The position numbers and the translations under genes are program-made. Source: PHAA01 sp964494735 (GTDB lineage: Bacteria; Bacillota; Syntrophomonadia; Syntrophomonadales; Syntrophomonadaceae). From it: 36,188 bases of DNA. The notes below the pieces were generated by a model. It searched no databases and was not told the DNA's origin. It saw only the letters and a program-made list of their open reading frames with translations. Shown here piece by piece: positions 25,174 through 34,301 of the stretch. The DNA lies in assembly GCA_964494735.1 (NCBI GenBank), contig CAZBSD010000023.1, positions 1-36,188 of the forward strand, given 5' to 3'. Positions within the stretch are counted from its first letter, which is position 1; the number at the start of each line of letters is the position of its first letter.

Positions 25174-25800
25174 TCAGTTTAAGGCGACAGACAGGGGCGG
25201 GAAGGCTTTAACTTCACCGGCCGTTTTATCCTTATGGTACAGGGTATGAGCTTGGAAGAGGCTTTGGGCAATCACTTCTGCCATACGGTAAACGATGTGC
25301 AAACGCGTATTCTGAAGCACTATCTGTTCCAGGTAGCCACCCACGTTGACAACTGCTGATATGTGGAAATCGCCCACAGTGGGCAGGGTTTTCTGTAGTG
25401 CGGTTCCGGGCGTCAAGCCTCCGGGCTGAACTGAAATAAATCCGATCCGGTTTTCTCGGCCCAAGCTGGCATCCACCGCAACTACCAGTGGGTCGCGAAA
25501 ACTATCCTCAATGTGGCGTACTATGTCAACGAGATTGACCGCATGAGCCGGGTTTTCCAGGGTACCGAATACATTCGTTTTCGGGAGATACGCGCGCAGA
25601 AGGGTGCCGACGAGAGGACCCAGGCAATCCCCGGTAGCGCGGTCGGTGCCGATACACAGGTATACCATGTCCCGGTCAAACAAACGGTTCAGGGTATTGA
25701 GATAGTAATACGAAGCGCTCGCCAGGCGCCCACTGCAATCGGCGTCAGAATAATGGACTGAAGCGGTCCCGGAGTTCATGCATCTGGGAAAAATTAACAT
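25174..25800 (-). CDS. yyaC: Spore protease-related protein YyaC
   Basis: A 208-residue protein of the YyaC/DUF1256 family, whose fold is related to the Gpr and HybD-type proteases. It is found in spore formers. Motifs are CIGTDRATGDCLGPLVG (49-65), NPAHAVN (83-89) and VAVDASLG (107-114); acidic residues in these motifs are the likely metal or active-site positions. Start ATG 25800 is preceded by GGAGGT 6 nt upstream; the frame extends 10 codons further without a ribosome site. It is 148 bp upstream of larC and divergent from the YkvI-like gene. The B. subtilis yyaC also lies close to the parAB region. Confidence 0.88.
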   Translation of the reverse strand: MLIFPRCMNSGTASVHYSDADCSGRLASASYYYLNTLNRLFDRDMVYLCIGTDRATGDCLGPLVGTLLRAYLPKTNVFGTLENPAHAVNLVDIVRHIEDSFRDPLVVAVDASLGRENRIGFISVQPGGLTPGTALQKTLPTVGDFHISAVVNVGGYLEQIVLQNTRLHIVYRMAEVIAQSLFQAHTLYHKDKTAGEVKAFPPLSVALN

Positions 25801-25910
25801 TGGATACCTCCAAACCTCGGCGTTTATCATAATTGTTGCCGGCCGCAGCGATTTTATGCGGTTATTTCATTATGCTCAGAATATTTATTTAATACAGGAT
25901 CGAAAAGGCG

Positions 25911-27008
25911 GTGGGCATAATAAGATATCGGCTAATGATTGTCATGGGTTATTTGGGCGCGGTTATTGGAGCTGGATTCGCTTCCGGTCAGGAAATTGTG
26001 CAGTTCTTTGTCAGGTACGGTACAAGCGGAATCTATGCCACCATAATAGCGGGGTTCATGTTTGCGGTCTGTGGTGCCCGCCTGCTGTACCTCGCCCATG
26101 CCCGGCAAGCCTCCAATTACCAGGATCTGCTCAAGTATTTGCTGGGCCACCGAATGGGCCTGCTGATGGATTCCCTGGTGGCCGTGCTCCTATTCATAGG
26201 GATAAGCACTATGTTGTCGGCCAGCGGGGCGGTATTCAGCGAGCATTTATATCTGCCCAAAAACACCGGGATTTTTCTAGCTTATACGGTTGTGCTCATA
26301 CTGCTGATGACCGGTAAAAAGGGACTGATTTACTCATACAATTTACTGGTACCGGTTAAGTTGGTATTGATGCTCACCATATCGGGTTATGTTGCCTTCT
26401 GCATCGATCCTCGCCGCTATGATGCAATGGCTCTAGCCATATACTATAAGGATGACTGGTTCTGGATGGTCAGCGCCATTCTATATGTATCGTACAATTT
26501 CTCCTTGGCAATGGTCATTTTGACCCAATACCAGAGCATTACTACCCGTCGCCATGGGATAATTGGGGCGGCTTGGGGAGGTCTGGCCCTTGGGGGGATG
26601 GTTGTTATAAACTACCTGGCATTGTGCAAGTTCTTGCCTGAAGTAACATATTACCAAGTGCCTATGTTGTATGTGGCCGGACAGATGAGTCTGACTGCCA
26701 AGCATCTCTATACCATTGTCCTGTGGTTGGGCATTATAACCACCGCGCTGGCTAATACTTATGGATTTGCCCAGCGGTTCGCCCAGCTTACTGGGCTAAG
26801 CTATCAGGTCTGCCTGGTCCTGTGCCTGACCCTGGCTATCCCCCTTTCAATGCAGAGTTTCTCCACACTGGTAGCCAAAGTATATCCAATCTTCGGCTTG
26901 GTGGGAGTATTGATAATGGCCTCGTTGATCTATAAGACTACAAAAGACATGGGGAGAGAGGTATACTATAGATTAATCCGATTATCGCATCGCATTAAGG
27001 AGGCTTGA
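25911..27008 (+). CDS. YkvI-like integral membrane protein
   Basis: A very hydrophobic protein of 365 residues with about 10 predicted transmembrane helices. The N-terminus GYLGAVIGAGFASGQEIVQFF is the hallmark of the uncharacterised YkvI family, which resembles APC/LeuT-fold transporters with an unwound first helix. The substrate is unknown. The start is GTG 25911 with AAAGG close upstream. It ends one base before the selA ATG, so it is probably transcribed with selA-selB, although a role in selenium metabolism is not shown. Confidence 0.8.
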   Translation: MGIIRYRLMIVMGYLGAVIGAGFASGQEIVQFFVRYGTSGIYATIIAGFMFAVCGARLLYLAHARQASNYQDLLKYLLGHRMGLLMDSLVAVLLFIGISTMLSASGAVFSEHLYLPKNTGIFLAYTVVLILLMTGKKGLIYSYNLLVPVKLVLMLTISGYVAFCIDPRRYDAMALAIYYKDDWFWMVSAILYVSYNFSLAMVILTQYQSITTRRHGIIGAAWGGLALGGMVVINYLALCKFLPEVTYYQVPMLYVAGQMSLTAKHLYTIVLWLGIITTALANTYGFAQRFAQLTGLSYQVCLVLCLTLAIPLSMQSFSTLVAKVYPIFGLVGVLIMASLIYKTTKDMGREVYYRLIRLSHRIKEA

Positions 27009-27009
27009 G

Positions 27010-28452
27010 ATGAGTAACTTGAGGAACATACCCGCTATAGACGAACTCCTGGAGATGGTGCCGATCCAAGCTCAGGTACACCTGTTCAACCGGGAGTTTC
27101 TTATTGCCAACCTTCGGCAGGCAGTGGCCGAAATCAGGCAGGAGTTAAGGTCAAACGGGGAACAATGTTCCAAAGAGGAGCTCACCGCCAGGATCAGCGC
27201 CCATTTGAATGAACTGCTGTCGCAGTCCAGTCGGGGTACTTTGCAGCGGGTCTTGAACGGAACCGGGGTGGTACTGCACACCAATTTAGGCCGAGCCCCC
27301 TTAGGACAGAGAGCCCTGAATTATCTGCTGGATATGGCCCGAGACTATAATAACCTGGAATTCGACCTGGAGAGTGGAGAGCGGGGCTCGCGTTACTGCC
27401 ATGTCGAGGAAATACTCGTCAAACTCACCGGAGCTGAGGCCGGGCTGGTAGTGAACAACAATGCAGCAGCGGTATTACTTGGCCTCCATACAATCGGCCA
27501 GGGGCGGGAAGTTATTGTCTCCCGGGGGCAATTGATCGAAATTGGGGGAGCGTTTAGGATACCTGATGTAATGAAACAGAGCGGAGCGAAATTGGTCGAG
27601 GTAGGTACTACCAACCGCACCTACATAAGCGATTATGCCGACGCCATCAATGAAAACACCGCCTTATTGTTTTCGGCGCATACCTCCAATTATAAAGTAG
27701 TAGGGTTCAGTGCTGACGTTCAACTGGCCGAGCTGGTAAACTTGGGGAAAAACCGCGATATCCCGGTCATGCAGGATTTAGGCAGCGGGATACTGACCGA
27801 CCTTAGCGCATGGGGAATGCAAGAGGAGCCAACCGTGCAGGCCAGCGTCGCATCGGGAGCGGATCTTATTACCTTCAGCGGGGACAAGCTGTTGGGAGGC
27901 CCCCAAGCGGGCATAATAGTCGGGCGCGGTAGTTATATCAGGGCGATGAAACAAAATCAATTGACCCGGGCATTACGGGTGGACAAAATGACCATAGCGG
28001 CTCTGGAAGGAACTTTATTGGAGTATTTATGTGGGGATCCTATACATAATATTCCGGTTTTGAAGATGCTGACCGCAAAACCAGTGGAATTGGCGGAACG
28101 GGCAGAATTGCTCCAGAAAGCCCTGCAGCAAGCCTTTCCGGAGGATTGGATGGTGTCGGTCCAGACCGTCGAAACCGAAGATATGGTAGGGGGGGGAGCT
28201 TACCCTACCCATAGGATTCCCGGATACGGAGTACAGCTGAACTCTGTCGATAGAGAGGCGAAGCCTATAGCCCTTCACCTGAGGAGAATTGACCCAGCGC
28301 TGCTTGTGCGCGTAAAGGATAATGCCATACTGATCAGTATGCGAGCTCTGCCGCCTGCGGAAGATGAGAGGATCATCGACCTTTTGATACGAGTGTATGC
28401 ACAGAGGGCCAAGAATCGCCCAGAAGCGGGGAATGAACCATGCAAAGACTAA
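27010..28452 (+). CDS. selA: L-seryl-tRNA(Sec) selenium transferase
   Basis: PLP enzyme that converts Ser-tRNA(Sec) to Sec-tRNA(Sec) using selenophosphate; forms a large ring in the cytoplasm. It has 480 residues. The N-terminal tRNA-binding domain is followed by LNGTGVVLHTNLGRAPL and the PLP-binding Lys293 in SGDKLLGGPQAGI. AAGGAGG lies 6 nt before the ATG, inside the end of the preceding gene. It overlaps selB by 13 bp. selD (selenophosphate synthase) is not in the window. Confidence 0.97.
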   Translation: MSNLRNIPAIDELLEMVPIQAQVHLFNREFLIANLRQAVAEIRQELRSNGEQCSKEELTARISAHLNELLSQSSRGTLQRVLNGTGVVLHTNLGRAPLGQRALNYLLDMARDYNNLEFDLESGERGSRYCHVEEILVKLTGAEAGLVVNNNAAAVLLGLHTIGQGREVIVSRGQLIEIGGAFRIPDVMKQSGAKLVEVGTTNRTYISDYADAINENTALLFSAHTSNYKVVGFSADVQLAELVNLGKNRDIPVMQDLGSGILTDLSAWGMQEEPTVQASVASGADLITFSGDKLLGGPQAGIIVGRGSYIRAMKQNQLTRALRVDKMTIAALEGTLLEYLCGDPIHNIPVLKMLTAKPVELAERAELLQKALQQAFPEDWMVSVQTVETEDMVGGGAYPTHRIPGYGVQLNSVDREAKPIALHLRRIDPALLVRVKDNAILISMRALPPAEDERIIDLLIRVYAQRAKNRPEAGNEPCKD

Positions 28453-30359
28453 TAATTGGAACCGCTGGGCATATAGATCACGGGAAAACCACCTTGGTCA
28501 AACGATTAACCGGAATTGAGACCGACCGACTCAAGGAAGAGAAACAACGGGGAATATCGATCGAGTTGGGATTCGCCCCTTTTGTGCTGCCCAACGGGCA
28601 AAAAGCGGCTATTGTCGATGTTCCGGGTCACGAAAGGTTTGTACGCCACATGTTGGCAGGGGCATTTGGGATTGACATGGTACTTTTCACAATTGCTGCC
28701 GATGAGGGAGTGATGCCGCAAACGCGTGAACATGGCGACATAATACAGCTTCTGGGTGTGGATAAGGGCATTGTAGTTATCACCAAAAAGGACATGGTGG
28801 ATGATGAGTGGCTCATGCTGGTAGAAGATGAGATAGGTGAGTACATAAAAGGAACCATCTTAAAAGAAGCACCTATTGTTGCTGTGTCGGCGGTCACCGG
28901 AGAAGGCATCCCAGAGCTGCTGGCTAAAATAGAGGAAGTTGCGGAGACAGTCGCAGAAAAGCCGATAGCCGGAAGAGCCCGGCTGCCAATCGATAGAGTT
29001 TTTACGATCGCCGGTTTTGGTACCGTAGTTACGGGAACGCTTTGGTCGGGACAGATCCGGGTGGGGGACACCTTGGAGCTAATGCCAGTGCAGAGGAAAG
29101 TTAAAGTACGAACCCTGCAAGTGCACAACGAAAAAGTGAGTACGGCTTTCGCTGGCCAAAGGGTGGCTATAAACCTGCAGGGCATCGAGGTAAGCGAGAT
29201 TAAAAGAGGATTCTTGTTGGCGGAAACCGGCTATGTAACCCCTGCTTACCGGGTGGATACGAGGTTGCGTCTGCTGGAGGGGAGTTCGCGGACCCTGCGC
29301 AACTGGAACCGGGTGCGGTTTCACCTGGGCACGGATGAATCTTTGGGACGAGTAGTATTGCTTGATCGAGATGAATTGGTCCCGGGCGCGGAGGCATATG
29401 CGCAGATAGTAATGGAAAAACCAGTGGTGGCCGTCAAAGGGGATCCCTTTGTGGTTCGCTATTACTCCCCGGTAGATACCATAGGGGGAGGAACCATACT
29501 CGACCCCAATGCCCCTAAGCAAAAGAGGTTCCGAGAGGAAGTGCTCAACGACTTGGCGGTTAAAGAGGAAGGGAGCCTCTACGACCTGGTCCTGCATGAA
29601 CTGGAGAACTCGCAACAACCGCTAAGCTTGGCTGATCTGGCTAAGAAGACCGGCAGCCCGGAATCAGATGTGAGTAACGAAATAGATCTGCTTCTTGTCG
29701 ACGAGAGGGTAATCAATATCGAAAGTAAGGGCGGACTGTACCTCTCTATTTCGAGAATGGAGATTATATACGAGCAGATAGTAGGGACTATTACTGAATA
29801 CCGCAGTAAATATCCGCTGCGGTCCGGATACCCGAAAGAAGATATGAGAACGCGCCTGTTCGGAGCCTTCAACCCGAAGACTTTCAATAGTCTGGTCAGG
29901 TACCTGGAAGAGGCACGACGATTAGTTACCCAAAGCAACCTGGTCAGTATTCCCGGCTGGGTGGTCCACCTGGGTGAAAAAGAACAAAAAGCCATTGGTG
30001 CCATTAAGCGGGCGATGCAGGATAATCCCTTCGCACCGCCGGAACCGGAGGCATTGGGCTTGGCTGCGGGTGTAAGCGGAAACGAGTTAGTTGAAATACT
30101 AGCCTACCTGGTTGAGCAGGACCAAATTGTTAAGATTAGCGAAGGTCTATATTTTACGCATACCGCCGTCGATAAAGGGCGGCAGCTATTAGGTGAATAC
30201 TTCGAACGGGAGAAGGAGCTGAGCTTAGCCACCGCGCGGGATATCCTGGATACCTCACGGAAGTACGCCTTGCCATTGATCGAGTATTATGACAAGTGTC
30301 GTTTCACTCGCCGGGTTGGGGACATTCGGGTTAGGTACAACTCAAACATTGCCAAATAA
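28440..30359 (+). CDS. selB: Selenocysteine-specific elongation factor SelB
   Basis: GTPase that brings Sec-tRNA(Sec) to UGA codons next to SECIS hairpins. It has 639 residues. The EF-Tu-like part has G1 AGHIDHGKTT (9-18), G3 DVPGHERFVRHM and G4 TKKDMVD; domains II and III follow. The C-terminal half (about 380-639) consists of winged-helix repeats that read the SECIS RNA. It overlaps selA by 13 bp. The matching tRNA-Sec gene lies 5.4 kb downstream, beyond the liv cluster. Confidence 0.97.
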   Translation: MQRLIIGTAGHIDHGKTTLVKRLTGIETDRLKEEKQRGISIELGFAPFVLPNGQKAAIVDVPGHERFVRHMLAGAFGIDMVLFTIAADEGVMPQTREHGDIIQLLGVDKGIVVITKKDMVDDEWLMLVEDEIGEYIKGTILKEAPIVAVSAVTGEGIPELLAKIEEVAETVAEKPIAGRARLPIDRVFTIAGFGTVVTGTLWSGQIRVGDTLELMPVQRKVKVRTLQVHNEKVSTAFAGQRVAINLQGIEVSEIKRGFLLAETGYVTPAYRVDTRLRLLEGSSRTLRNWNRVRFHLGTDESLGRVVLLDRDELVPGAEAYAQIVMEKPVVAVKGDPFVVRYYSPVDTIGGGTILDPNAPKQKRFREEVLNDLAVKEEGSLYDLVLHELENSQQPLSLADLAKKTGSPESDVSNEIDLLLVDERVINIESKGGLYLSISRMEIIYEQIVGTITEYRSKYPLRSGYPKEDMRTRLFGAFNPKTFNSLVRYLEEARRLVTQSNLVSIPGWVVHLGEKEQKAIGAIKRAMQDNPFAPPEPEALGLAAGVSGNELVEILAYLVEQDQIVKISEGLYFTHTAVDKGRQLLGEYFEREKELSLATARDILDTSRKYALPLIEYYDKCRFTRRVGDIRVRYNSNIAK

Positions 30360-30430
30360 AAGCAAAGGGGGGACAGTAAATTAATCCAAGTTCAAGTCGG
30401 TATTGGGATACACGGAAAGGGAGGAATAGA

Positions 30431-31618
30431 ATGTTGAGCAAGAAGAAAAAAAAGGTAGCCGTACTAGTAATCATGATGTTCATGATTGGCATTATCGCCG
30501 GATGCGGCCAAAAGGCACCTACCCAGCAGCCGACCCAGACCGCCGCTGCGATCAACGTTGGGATTAACGTGGAGTTGACAGGTGGAGTAGCCAGTTATGG
30601 TACCAACGCCAAAGATGGAGCCATGTTGGCAATTGAACAGATCAATGCTGCCGGTGGCGTTCTGGGCAAACAGCTAAACCCCATCGTCAGGGATTGTAAA
30701 TCGGCTGCTGACGAGGCGATGAGCGTGAGCGCCGCCCTGGCTGGTGAAAAGATCGTAGCCCAGATCGGCCCCCTGACCAGCGGTGACGTTGCTGGAAGCA
30801 CCCCCGTCATGACCGAAAATAAGATCCCCTTAATAGCACCCGCGGCCACCGCTGCCAATGTAACTGTGGATGACAAGACGGGGCTTACCAGGGATTATAT
30901 CTTCCGGGTGTGCTTCATTGACCCCTTCCAAGGTACTCTGATGGCCCAATTCGCAGCAGATAATCTTAAGGTCAAGAATGCGATCATCTATGGTGACACC
31001 TCCAGCGATTATGCCAAGGGATTGGCAGAGTATTTCAAGAAGACCTTTACTGCCAAGGGCGGAACGATCATTGCAACTGAAGGTTTTGTCAAGAACGACC
31101 GCGATTTCCGGGCCACCCTGACCAAGATCAAAGGCCAAAATCCGGAATTCATCTACGTACCCGGATACTATGAGGAAGTCGCTCCCCTGATCAAACAAGC
31201 TCGCGAACTGGGCATCACTGCTCCCATAGGTGGACCGGATGGTTGGGACTCTCCCGACATGGTTACCGTTGCTGGCGCTGCCGCGCTTAATAAGACATAT
31301 TTCACCAATCACTACTCTTCCCAGGACACCGACCCCAAAATAGTAGCCTTCGTGCAGGCTTTCAAGGCCAAATACAATAAAGAGCCGGATGCCTTTGCTG
31401 CACTGGGTTATGACTCGGTACAGATAATGGTTCAGGGCCTCAAGGATGCACAAGCAGCTGAACCCGTAAAATTGGCCGAAGCCCTTGCCAAGATCAAGAA
31501 TTTCGAAGGGATTACGGGCAAGATGAGCATCGATGCCAGTCACAATCCGGTCAAGGCCGGGGTCATCATCGAATTCAAAGACGGGAAACAGATTATGAAC
31601 TCAAGAATACAGCCATAA
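30431..31618 (+). CDS. livK: Branched-chain amino acid ABC transporter, substrate-binding lipoprotein
   Basis: Extracellular lipid-anchored receptor of a hydrophobic amino acid (HAAT/Liv) ABC importer, 395 residues. The N-terminus has five lysines, a hydrophobic segment, and lipobox IIAGC with Cys25 as the lipidated residue; a Gln/Thr/Pro linker follows. The mature part is a periplasmic-binding protein type 1 fold (GINVELTGGVASYGTNAKDG, with LIAPAATAANV). The substrate is probably Leu/Ile/Val or a related amino acid, but LivK proteins vary in specificity. AGGGAGGA precedes the ATG. No clear promoter is seen in the 71-bp gap after selB. Confidence 0.92.
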   Translation: MLSKKKKKVAVLVIMMFMIGIIAGCGQKAPTQQPTQTAAAINVGINVELTGGVASYGTNAKDGAMLAIEQINAAGGVLGKQLNPIVRDCKSAADEAMSVSAALAGEKIVAQIGPLTSGDVAGSTPVMTENKIPLIAPAATAANVTVDDKTGLTRDYIFRVCFIDPFQGTLMAQFAADNLKVKNAIIYGDTSSDYAKGLAEYFKKTFTAKGGTIIATEGFVKNDRDFRATLTKIKGQNPEFIYVPGYYEEVAPLIKQARELGITAPIGGPDGWDSPDMVTVAGAAALNKTYFTNHYSSQDTDPKIVAFVQAFKAKYNKEPDAFAALGYDSVQIMVQGLKDAQAAEPVKLAEALAKIKNFEGITGKMSIDASHNPVKAGVIIEFKDGKQIMNSRIQP

Positions 31619-31629
31619 CTGGTCCAAAG

Positions 31630-31660
31630 CGTGGAAGGAAGGGAACCTCTTCCTTCCACG
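31630..31660 (+). other. Strong stem-loop between livK and livH
   Basis: CGTGGAAGGAAG (31630-31641) pairs perfectly with CTTCCTTCCACG (31649-31660), 12 bp, up to 14 with inner pairs. No T-run follows, so full termination is unlikely. It probably protects the livK mRNA 3' end or partly attenuates, giving more binding protein than permease, as in many ABC operons. Confidence 0.8.
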
Positions 31661-31687
31661 GCTATTCAATAAGAGGATGTGGCATAA

Positions 31688-32569
31688 TTGCTAGAACTTA
31701 TCCAACAATTGGTCAACGGGCTGTCTCTCGGCGCCATCTACGCCCTGATAGCGCTGGGATACACGATGGTTTATGGGATAATAAAGCTTATCAACTTCGC
31801 CCATGGTGACGTGATGATGGTGGGCGCCTTTGTTGGCTTCTTTACGGTAACTCTATTAGGCACGAACATAGTGGTGGCAATGCTGGTAGCTATGGCGGTG
31901 TGCGCGTTATTGGGGATCATCGTTGAGAAGGTTGCTTACCGGCCGCTGCGTAATTCGACTCGGATCGCTTCCTTAATAACCGCCATCGGGGTGTCTTTCC
32001 TGTTGGAGTATCTGACCATATTTTTTATTGGCCCCAATCAGAAGGTCTTCCCGGCGACGGCTTTTACGGTAAAGGCGTATGATATAGCCGGTCTTTCCAT
32101 ACTCAACAAAGATGTGTTCGTGTTCGTATCCGCAGTGGTCCTGATGTTGATCCTTCAATACATAATCAAATATACCAAAACCGGCAAGGCCATGCGGGCG
32201 GTGTCGCTGGATATGGAGGCGGCCGTGCTCATGGGCATCAGCGTGGACAAGACAATTTCCATAACCTTTGCCATCGGATCGGCACTGGCTGCGGCGGCAG
32301 GGGTCATGGTAGGCGTATATTATAATACAATCAATCCCTTGATGGGAATCATCCCTGGACTGAAGGCATTTGTGGCGGCGGTGCTGGGGGGGATAGGCAT
32401 AATCCCAGGAGCCATGGTGGGGGGATTCGTAATGGGTCTCCTGGAGACCATGGTCAGCGGCTATGGAAACAGCCTCTATCGGGATGCGGTGGCCTTCGGA
32501 GTTTTGATCCTCATACTTCTGATCAAGCCTACCGGTATCTTTGGCAAAGATAGCGGCGAAAAGGTGTAG
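31688..32569 (+). CDS. livH: Branched-chain amino acid ABC transporter permease LivH
   Basis: First membrane subunit of the importer, 293 residues with about eight transmembrane helices. It has the family start LVNGLSLGAIYALIALGYTMVYGIIKLINFAHGD and the cytoplasmic coupling region TGKAMRAVSLDMEAAVLMGI, plus AFVAAVLGGIGIIPGAMVGG near the end. The start is TTG at 31688 with AGAGGA about 11 nt upstream; an in-frame stop lies directly upstream (TAA), so no longer form is possible. It ends 8 bp before livM. Confidence 0.94.
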   Translation: MLELIQQLVNGLSLGAIYALIALGYTMVYGIIKLINFAHGDVMMVGAFVGFFTVTLLGTNIVVAMLVAMAVCALLGIIVEKVAYRPLRNSTRIASLITAIGVSFLLEYLTIFFIGPNQKVFPATAFTVKAYDIAGLSILNKDVFVFVSAVVLMLILQYIIKYTKTGKAMRAVSLDMEAAVLMGISVDKTISITFAIGSALAAAAGVMVGVYYNTINPLMGIIPGLKAFVAAVLGGIGIIPGAMVGGFVMGLLETMVSGYGNSLYRDAVAFGVLILILLIKPTGIFGKDSGEKV

Positions 32570-32577
32570 GTGAGAAC

Positions 32578-33537
32578 ATGCATAGTAAGCAGACAAAAAA
32601 AATAGATTGGGCGCGGTTTTTACTGGAGACGGCTGTATTAGCGGGAATCTTCACCTTGATACAATACGGAATCTCCACCCGCCTGCTGGACCAATACCTC
32701 CAGATTAACCTGACTTCGATGTGTATCAATGTTATCCTGGCCGTGAGCCTGAATCTTATCAACGGCTTTACCGGGCAGCTGTCCCTGGGCCATGCTGGAT
32801 TCATGGCCGTAGGTGCCTACAGCGCAGTGATCCTGACCACCAAGCTGGACTACCCCTTCCTGGCTGGGCTGGTGGGTGCAGCCCTGGCAGCGGGTGCGGC
32901 AGGCTTCGTGATAGGAGTACCCACGTTGCGACTGAAGGGAGACTATTTGGCTATCGCCACCCTGGCTTTGGGGGAGATCATCCGAGTCACCCTGCAGAAC
33001 ATTGAGTATGTTAACGGACCAGCCGGCATTTCCGGCATCCCCAAGCTGACCACCTGGGCGTGGTTGTTTGGTGCCATGGTGCTTACAATATTGGTGGTGG
33101 TCAACCTGGTCAATTCAAGTTATGGGAGGGCAATAATTTCGGTCCGGGAGGATGAGATAGCCGCTGAATTGATGGGGATCAATACAACCAAATACAAGGT
33201 GCTGGCTTTTGTCATCGGAGCCGCCTTTGCCGGGGTCGCCGGTGCTCTCTACGGGCATTATTTCTACATCATCAAACCAGAGACGTTCAATTTTATGAAA
33301 TCCTTCGATATCCTGGTTATGGTTGTCTTGGGCGGCTTGGGCAGCACTACCGGTGCGGTGATCGCGGCCATCTTCATCACCATTCTTACTGCAGTATTGC
33401 AGCCCTTCCCGGAGGTGAGGATGATTCTATACGCGTTAATTCTAATCATAGTGATGATATATCGTCCTCAGGGCTTGATGGGCAACAAAGAGTTAGGCCG
33501 AAAGACTCTGGGCAAGATTTGGGGTGGAGGCAGATGA
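32578..33537 (+). CDS. livM: Branched-chain amino acid ABC transporter permease LivM
   Basis: Second membrane subunit, 319 residues. It has a short polar N-terminus, then NLINGFTGQLSLGHAGFMAVGAY, GVPTLRLKGDYLAIATLALGEIIR and the late VVLGGLGSTTGAVIAA, all typical of LivM. About 8-9 transmembrane helices. AGGTGA lies just before the ATG. Its stop codon overlaps the livG start (ATGA). Confidence 0.94.
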   Translation: MHSKQTKKIDWARFLLETAVLAGIFTLIQYGISTRLLDQYLQINLTSMCINVILAVSLNLINGFTGQLSLGHAGFMAVGAYSAVILTTKLDYPFLAGLVGAALAAGAAGFVIGVPTLRLKGDYLAIATLALGEIIRVTLQNIEYVNGPAGISGIPKLTTWAWLFGAMVLTILVVVNLVNSSYGRAIISVREDEIAAELMGINTTKYKVLAFVIGAAFAGVAGALYGHYFYIIKPETFNFMKSFDILVMVVLGGLGSTTGAVIAAIFITILTAVLQPFPEVRMILYALILIIVMIYRPQGLMGNKELGRKTLGKIWGGGR

Positions 33538-34301
33538 CCCTTTTAAACATCAGTAAGCTTTTTAAATCCTTCGGCGGTTTAAGCGCGGTGATGGATTTTA
33601 ATTTTCATATGAACGAACATGAACTCGTGGGGCTAATTGGTCCCAACGGTGCTGGCAAGACAACGGTATTCAACCTAATCACCGGCGTTTATAGGCCGGA
33701 TCGGGGGGAGATCGTATTTCAAGACCGGGACCTGGTGGGTATGAGTCCCTACAATATATGTGCCCGGGGGATAGCCCGAACCTTTCAGAATATCCGGCTG
33801 TTCAATGATCTCTCCGTGTTGGATAATGTCAAGATCGCTTGTCACAAAGAGGTGCAGTATAGTCTATTGAGTGCGATTGTGCGAACCCCGTCATTTTTCA
33901 GGGGCGAGGAACAAATCGAGCAGGAGGCCCTTAAATATTTGGAAGTATTCAACTTGGCGGACAAGAGGGACGAACTGGCCAAGAATCTACCATACGGTGA
34001 ACAACGCCGACTGGAGATATCACGTGCTCTGGCTACCCGACCGACGTTGTTGATCCTCGATGAACCGGCGGCCGGGATGAATCCTCAGGAGACCAATGAA
34101 CTGATGCAGCTCATCGAAATGATCCGCAGTGAATTCGGCTTGTCGATATTGCTGATCGAACATGATATGTCCCTGGTTATGGGGGTTTGTGAGCGTATTT
34201 ATGTGTTGGATTATGGCCAGATCATAGCCCAAGGGGTTCCACATGAGATCAGGAACAATAAAAAGGTCATCGAAGCCTATTTGGGAGAGGAGCTAAATTA
34301 A
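33534..34301 (+). CDS. livG: Branched-chain amino acid ABC transporter ATPase LivG
   Basis: Cytoplasmic ATPase of the Liv importer, 255 residues. Walker A is GPNGAGKTT (36-44), Q-loop region FQNIRLF, the degenerate family-typical signature YGEQRR, Walker B LLILDEPAAGMN, and switch His in IEHDM. I chose ATG 33534, which overlaps the livM stop by 4 bp and has GGTGGAGG upstream; an in-frame TTG at 33519 would add 5 residues. Confidence 0.95.
   Translation: MTLLNISKLFKSFGGLSAVMDFNFHMNEHELVGLIGPNGAGKTTVFNLITGVYRPDRGEIVFQDRDLVGMSPYNICARGIARTFQNIRLFNDLSVLDNVKIACHKEVQYSLLSAIVRTPSFFRGEEQIEQEALKYLEVFNLADKRDELAKNLPYGEQRRLEISRALATRPTLLILDEPAAGMNPQETNELMQLIEMIRSEFGLSILLIEHDMSLVMGVCERIYVLDYGQIIAQGVPHEIRNNKKVIEAYLGEELN

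Noticed and set aside
25801..25910. Possible forespore sigma-factor promoter for yyaC
   Set aside because: CATAATG-like -10 sequence is present on the minus strand, but the -35 and spacing do not fit a sigma-G or sigma-F consensus well enough to support a call.
28628..29185. 185-codon minus-strand frame opposite selB (and similar ones opposite livK and livH)
   Set aside because: Ser/Thr- and Cys-rich shadow translation of the conserved plus-strand gene; no independent evidence.
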